A stretch of 64,000 nt of DNA from Fusarium oxysporum f. sp. lycopersici 4287 (lineage: Eukaryota; Ascomycota; Sordariomycetes; Hypocreales; Nectriaceae). This document shows, one piece after another, positions 58,345-64,000 of the stretch. The stretch covers positions 18,039-82,038 of the forward strand of contig NC_030996.1 in NCBI RefSeq assembly GCF_000149955.1. Direction: 5' to 3'. The notes beneath the pieces were generated by a model that did not search any database, was not told the DNA's origin, and saw only the letters and a program-made list of their open reading frames with translations. Every line of letters starts with the position of its first letter. Position 1 is the first letter of the stretch. Made by a program: the position numbers and the translations under genes.

Positions 58345-59301
58345 TTAGTGACCCGCAGAGCCAGAGTTAGAGTTATCGGCGCAAGACCATGGGCTTGAAC
58401 CCCCATTGGCCTTCATCGAGTTGTTGATACCAACAATTGAGCCGTAGGTACCGGCAACCATCATAAAGGTTCCAGCCACGATGACAAAGACACTCCAGCC
58501 AACCATGAGACACCACTTGAGTGACTTTTCAGTCTTACCCTTGTGCCAGTTGTCGAAAAGCCAGAAGCAGCCATAGGGTTGGAAGCACATCAACGTGCCA
58601 AGAAGAGCTCCGATAAGAGATACCAAGCCGCCGAAAACAGGGATGGCGCTGGCGATGATATATGCGATTATGGTTACGCTTCCTGTACAAGCTAACCAAG
58701 TAGCCCAATGCACGATACCATTGGAGTTGAGATGCTTTGTACCACGCAATAAGCGGATAAACATGTACTTGGCGGGAATCTTGGCAGGTTAGCATAGGTC
58801 ACTGAAAGGATAGAGAAACACTCACGTGAGTCATTAGCATGGCAGTCACGATAAGACCAGGCAGGGCAAATCCATAGCAGACCTTCTTCATGAGAACGCC
58901 AGCTGAACCAAGAGCAGGGGATGTAACATATGAACCGCAGTAGTAGTAAACCACGATTCCAATAGTGATGTATGTGACTGTCACAATCGACTGGCAGGTC
59001 AATAGCGAGCGGGTGTAGTGCTTCGGCTCGCGCATCTCAGCAGCGATCTGGAAGAAGGCTGGCGTACCCGAGAATGCAAAGATATGCGACGACACAGCCG
59101 TGATACCGTCGACGAAGCTAGGATGGTTGAAGAGTTTCCAGTCAGACTCCCAGTGTCCTCCCTGCGGAGCAGCAGCAGGTCTGTCCTGCACGCCGACAGC
59201 GACGGTGACACAGAAGACTAATTCCTCGTGTTAGTGAAGTTGATCTCGTGAGATGAAGGGGCTTGAGCTTACTGGCAGTCATGATGCAGACGAGCCCAAT
59301 C

Positions 59302-59309
59302 CACGCTAG
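59302..59309. repeat. Target-site duplication, left copy
   Basis: cacgctag next to the left end of the element; one mismatch to the right copy. Confidence 0.8.
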
Positions 59310-59980
59310 CAGTGTTGCTAATAATATAAACAATACGATATTGCCAATATGGATCCCCTCGCAATATTATTGTATTGTCAAGGGATGTATATTGTATTAC
59401 CCAATATGAACATGGCTCATATTGTATTTATTGCCAAGATCCCAATATATTGGCAGTGTGACAATACACCCAATATATTCCACGTGACCCCATCACTAAA
59501 CCGCTTCTGCACAAGTCTCATCGCCAAGTCGACTGAAATTGACGACTCTTCTCGTTGTGGCCATTTTACAAAAGGGAGGCGCTATTGAGGTATGGCGGTA
59601 AGTCTGTCTCCGCTCGACAGTAACAAAGATAATGGGCAGAGGTGACGATGGGTCGGCAGGGAAGGTTTAGCCAAACATGGTTAGTACCAATTGTACCTCC
59701 CCTGATGCGGGGAAACAACGCGTGGCTGCATTTTAGCCAATAAAATGCCAAGTATCCCTGTCGTTGGTATAGGGCAAGACCTGTCCGCGACTGTCAAAAG
59801 GCAATTTCACCCCAGGACTAACATCCCAATATAAGTAATATATTGCCAATATGGACATCCTCATATTATATTGTTGCAATATCAAAATCTTCATATCATA
59901 TTGTTACAATATGAGAAAGTCCATACCATATGGGTTATATTGCAATATACTACTTTATTGCCATATTATTAGCAACACTG
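59310..59980. mobile_element. hAT-like miniature inverted-repeat element (671 bp)
   Basis: Both ends carry the same 18-bp inverted repeat, CAGTGTTGCTAATAATAT. The CAGTG terminus and an 8-bp flanking duplication (cacgctag at 59302-59309, tacgctag at 59981-59988, 7 of 8 identical) are typical of hAT elements. Subterminal regions (59330-59475 and 59830-59960) are full of CAATAT/ATATTG words, as expected for transposase-binding arrays. The central 350 bp is of normal GC content and has no transposase-like frame, so the element is non-autonomous. It does not have the CAGTGGG ends of Fusarium mimp elements. Confidence 0.88.
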
Positions 59981-59988
59981 TACGCTAG
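59981..59988. repeat. Target-site duplication, right copy
   Basis: tacgctag next to the right end of the element. Confidence 0.8.
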
Positions 59989-60653
59989 CCAGCCAATCTT
60001 GCCGAGTGTGCGGATACTGGCAAAGAAGAAACCCAGAATAGCTGCCACGGCAACAAAGACAGCCGTGCAGGCTGCGTGTGTAGAGACCGAGTTAAGACCG
60101 ATTGAAATACCGAGCATCGCTGAGCCAGCAACGAAGATCCAGTCTGCGAGTCATCAGTACCCAGCCTCCCCTAATCACTCAACCACTCAGGAATGATGCT
60201 TACATAGCATAAAAACAGTCGCGAGGACTTCACGACCAATCCGCCCAAACATCAACTGTCCCGCATCATCGATACCGTAAACCTGCGGATGTCGTCGCTT
60301 GAACACGCCAATCATGTAGTCTGACCATGTTGTGATGGCTGACACGACGATGAGACATATGATTCCGGGTATGAGGCCTAGAGCGTCGAAGGTCTGGGGA
60401 ATCGATAAAACTCCAAGGCCGATTTGCGTTTTTGTCATGAGTGCGACGGTGGCAATCCATCCGACCTGGATACTAATTAGTGTTTGTGAAGGGAAAGGAC
60501 CAGGGTTCGTACGTTGCGGTAGTTAGGTCCATCTTCTGAAACTTCACCAAAGACGGCGTCGATTGTCGTTCCCTCCTGCGTACATCTCGAGGGAGAGCGT
60601 TGAAGGTCATCGATGCCCTCGATATCACGAGGGAGTTCTTCCTTCTTCGCCAT

Positions 60654-63322
60654 GATGAATGTTCAAACAAACTCTTCCTTTAAGTAAAACGGTATCTTGG
60701 GTAAGTAAACGGGAGGGAAAGTATGGAGAATGGCGAGAGTCTGGAACGGGATGCAGAATCTGGGGAAGATGGAGCCGGGAGCGTCATGTCCTTATAAATC
60801 CGACCCTTTTTATGACTACAAGAAACTGAATTACCCCGGATTATAACTTGATCGTGTATCTCGCCCTGCTCCACTATGACTCCATGTTACTATCATCCGG
60901 CGTTTCCTTGTCTGGGGAGGGTCCAGGTGGGTTCTGAACGGGGCCTGGGGTCGAGATAGGTCGTTTTCGGTGAGACTTTTTGACCAATTGAGTTTTGAGT
61001 GATATAATCTTTCTGTTTAGAATAGATTGCTGTATCTCATGTCTCGCTTCAAAGATAATAATTCGCGATAATACTGGAGATGTGGTATCAATACTCGCAT
61101 TATTCCTTGGAGGATCTTCTATCAACGCCATGTAAACAGATAGAATAACGCCGACAATGATAAAGCCTAAACTCTATTTTCCAAACTCTCTGAAAACATA
61201 ATTTATCCACTCTGAGATATTTGCAAGTCTAGCCGAAGTCTTCTGGTCAAAGTGTCATTAATCCGTAATCATGCCTCCGTTCATTACTCGCGAACCGTCC
61301 AATACGCGAAGATCACGGTGTCTCGGAGAAATAAAAACGCTCAAAAAGTTCATATCCACTTTATATGTTACAAGCCATGTCGATCTGTCTGGGTTCGGTA
61401 TCACGGCGTTGAGAGCCGATCACGCTAGCGCCGGGGTCCGGAGACCAGACGCCGTGGCGGTCATCTGATAAAGTTGTCACTGCCACCGAAAAATGAGGCA
61501 TATTTGCCACGTTTCTTGAGGTGCAGTGTGAGGTATTTGTGACTTTGTGCCTGACAATCCCGAGTTTATTCCTCGGAAGATACGCTCCTGAGAATGCTTC
61601 TGGAAGCCTCGGCTGCTGGGTTGCATGCTTCGAGAATTTCTGTGGATCTTGGCGGGGAATTTTGGGGTTGGATATGTCGAGTTTGCAAGTCGGTAACTCT
61701 GTTTGGAAGGGCCCTCGGGGGTTGATGCCGGGGCCCATAACGGACTTTAGTTGTAAGAGCCGAGTTATAAATCACTTAAGGATATCATGCAGTCAACAGC
61801 TTGGACAAGGTCTGTGGATGTTATACTGCTAGGTTCTCCTTTCCTTCAACATGCTATATCCTTTCAGAACCTATGTGTTGGTGAAGTGTCATACGTTGAG
61901 TGCTTATTGCTTCCATAAAGAGAGTCATGCAAGTAATGATATGATGGACTTCGTGATAGCAATGTAACGCTGTGCGGAACCCTCCCGATGTGAAACATCG
62001 TCAGCCCCCTTGATCGTAATACGAGACATTTGCAACTTTCAGCTGCAATGGTCTTGCTCTGGAGTAACAGGCTTATCTCTTGAATACTAGATGATCATGT
62101 CGTCATCAGCCGCATAAGCTTTCGGCATTCCCGGTTCCCGCTGATCGACTATCTTATTCCCGTTCATGGAGGGTAGCGCTTCTTGCATAAACATGCTGAC
62201 AGCATGAACTCAAATAATCCACGGCCAGCAACAAAACGGCAAGAATACCCTCAGTGGGTATGAAAGTCTGACGGCGAATAGGGAGTATATCATGAACCCC
62301 GGGCCCGCCGACTGGTGATAAGGGCACGTTCCTCAGAGTTGCCCAAGTTCCTTCGGCTCGAGATACGCTGTGAAAATGAGGCGAACGCCGTATGGGGTAA
62401 GACTTTTGCCGTCCAGAACGCTGAGACCAATTTGAGTTGTTGTTCAGAACGTAACGGAAACGGACGAGTGCATCAAGATATGGTTACATGGAGATGCCAG
62501 GGGCTTCACGGTTGCCAATCGGGTAAGCATCCGTCAACTTCCCCCACTCAGCGTTTTGCCAGACTGGGGATACCGTTACGGGAGCAAAAATACGACGTAA
62601 GTCTGGTTTGGGATGTTCATGCCGGTGCTGATATAACATAGAGTTTTCACTGATATGAAGCTCGGGTTCGGTTCCCGAATAAAGGTGAGGAAGCTTTGCG
62701 GGTACCGAAGCCGATATCAACGAACGGCTGTGCAAAGCGCTGCTTTTGGATCACTTCTACAGACTGATCTAATACCGAAGCATGTCCGGTCATGATAAAC
62801 ATCTGAGTAACAGGCCACAATTCCGCAGCCGCTTTACGGGTCCCATAAGCATTTCAACGATTTGCCCTTTGGCTTTTGGGCCTTTATACCACTATGGCAT
62901 GAATAAATTTGTCCAGTTACATGCCGGACCTCGAGATACCTTGGTCTGAGCTAAACTAAAGGCATGGTGATCGCCCAATAGGATACACCCTCGATCTAGC
63001 AGTAGCCTGGACTTATATCAAGCAGATGAAAACATGCGTTCATCGCGAAGGTGCCATTGACTAAATGATTCTTTTGCCGATTGTTAAGTTAAGTTTAACT
63101 ACCACCAATATCTCTCTGTGAGAAAGATCTATTGGGAAGAACATATTCATATCATTGCGATGTGTCGAATTGATCAAGTATACAAGATGCAGACAGACCT
63201 ATCCGTAGATTAATCGATAAATGGCAATGCCTGTGTCATTGAAAGCAGAGGATCCGTGGTTTCATTATTAAACGCATATATCCATCCTGAAGCAAGGGGC
63301 CTATCATGGATACAAAAGCCTC
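60654..63322. other. Long region without a confident gene
   Basis: About 2.7 kb. Frames such as minus 60874-61131 and plus 62315-62641 lack recognisable features. I saw no repeats or RNA genes. The left end is the promoter of the transporter gene. Confidence 0.45.
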
Positions 63323-63857
63323 TTACACCTCGGCAGCAGTTACAGAGAAAGGAGTGACACCAGCAGGGCTGCCACTTCCAATATACCAAAAATAAGTTTT
63401 GCCTCCAGCACTGACTCCATTCGCGTCGGTGTAAAACTTGTTATACACATTATTCCCTGCGGAGGTAGTGCGAATCAGCACATCGTCATCGTCCTCTTGA
63501 CATGTAGTCCTGGGAACACTGCATAAAAGAGCGCCACTATCAACCTGGTACTTCAAGTACTCGAATGGTTTGTTGGGGCCAGTGTTGCTGGGGTCGCAGT
63601 ACGCGACTAGAGGCGGGGAGGAGATGCCGCGAGACCCTGCGTAGTAGGCGCATACGTACGCAGCGCCGTTGGCATCTTGGAGGCGGCCGGTGGTTGGTTC
63701 GATGGTGAATGTTCGAACGCTGCCGGTCTGAGGGATGGCTGGGTCGAAAATGAGATATGATGTCAGCTCGGTGTTTGATTGGAGCTGTTGATTGCTGAGA
63801 TTTCCGCCGTTTGCGAGGAGGGAGTACGTTGGGTTGGCTGCTGGGGCGGTGCTGGTG
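63323..63857 (-). CDS. Partial gene for a probably secreted protein, 3' exon only
   Basis: The exon starts after an AATCCAG acceptor at 63857 and encodes 177 residues to the stop at 63323. The sequence is rich in Thr, Ser, Gly and Asn with several Cys (AAYVCAYYAG, VAYCDPSNTG, LLCSVPRTTCQED), a style typical of small fungal surface proteins. No upstream exon is found in the last 143 bases; a possible donor (GTAAAC) lies near 63970, so the N-terminus and any signal peptide lie outside the window. Family not recognised. Confidence 0.55.
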
Positions 63858-64000
63858 CTGGATTAATTGTTAAGGATGAGGCGCTACTGCAGGGGTGGCA
63901 GTTTAGCTAAACTAGATTTGTTGCTACGCTAAAATTAGCATAAGTTGCAGTGTGTATACGGGGTAATCGTTTACGGTCGATGCTTCTAACATTGATGATG

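Larger units (their letters stand above)
58345..60653 (-). pseudogene. MTR-like neutral amino-acid transporter gene interrupted by a transposable element
   Basis: Exons on the minus strand: 60653-60513, 60465-60204, 60143 onward to the insertion, then the rest of exon 3 ending at 59273, 59217-58826 and 58779-58345. Splice phases agree. The protein is an Aa_trans-family permease with about 11 membrane segments; the N-terminus has VFGEVSEDGPNYRNVGW and TKTQIGLGVLSIPQTF, as in neutral amino-acid permeases like Neurospora MTR. Exon 3 reads IRTLGKIGWLA, meets the element at 59980, and resumes beyond 59309 with AWIGLVCIMTA. Removing the element and one copy of the target duplication restores the frame exactly, so the insertion is recent. 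Apart from the insertion the gene is intact. Confidence 0.85.

Noticed and set aside
59310..59980. Fusarium mimp element
   Set aside because: The ends start CAGTGTTGC, not the CAGTGGG type of mimps, and the target duplication is 8 bp rather than TA.
1..64000. CRISPR arrays, rRNA genes, riboswitches
   Set aside because: No regularly spaced repeats or rRNA-like sequence seen; the window is eukaryotic nuclear DNA.

Overview
The window is nuclear DNA of a filamentous ascomycete, most likely a Sordariomycete and probably Fusarium or a close relative. The support is short (about 45-65 nt) GT..AG introns with CTAAC/CTAAT-type branch sites, fungus-only families (Zn2Cys6 regulators, HET, NACHT-ankyrin receptors, Baeyer-Villiger monooxygenases, DUF2306), a nuclear intron-containing tRNA-Gln, and decay that looks like repeat-induced point mutation (RIP). 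The genus is an inference. One 686-nt assembly gap (2055-2740) lies inside an otherwise reconstructable regulator gene.

Left part, 1-10.5 kb: an Mpv17/PMP22-type membrane protein, a nine-exon Zn2Cys6 regulator and a Baeyer-Villiger-type flavin monooxygenase lie on the minus strand. The last is head-to-head with a second, intronless flavin monooxygenase on the plus strand. The regulator with two monooxygenases could be a small oxidative gene group. A disordered proline-rich protein follows. At 11.3-14 kb is a broken MACPF (perforin-like) locus next to a lysine-rich ORF.

Middle, 15-32.5 kb: a stand-alone adenylate-forming enzyme and an SDR oxidoreductase in tandem, a tRNA-Gln(UUG) with a 14-nt intron, a sugar transporter, a HET-domain protein, an unrecognised gene interrupted by one in-frame TGA, a DUF2306 membrane protein divergent from a second Zn2Cys6 regulator, and a secreted beta-helix protein.

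33-46.7 kb: a fungal NOD-like receptor (nucleoside-phosphorylase-like domain, NACHT, ankyrin-like tail) split by a frameshift, a quinone-oxidoreductase-like enzyme divergent from an arginase-family protein, a decayed F-box gene, a decayed HET gene and a second zinc-type dehydrogenase-like enzyme. Most of the premature stops can be explained by C:G to T:A changes.

46.7-64 kb: a long serine/alanine/proline-rich secreted protein whose GPI-anchor signal is in another frame, a membrane-anchored aldo-keto reductase, a third Zn2Cys6 regulator divergent from an SDR, and an MTR-like amino-acid transporter gene interrupted in an exon by a 671-bp hAT-like miniature element with 18-bp inverted repeats. 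The 3' end of a probably secreted protein gene runs off the right edge.

Overall theme: the window carries several self/non-self-recognition and cell-death-type families (HET twice, NACHT-ankyrin, MACPF), and most of them are disrupted. I see no CRISPR, rRNA, polyketide synthase or full NRPS.
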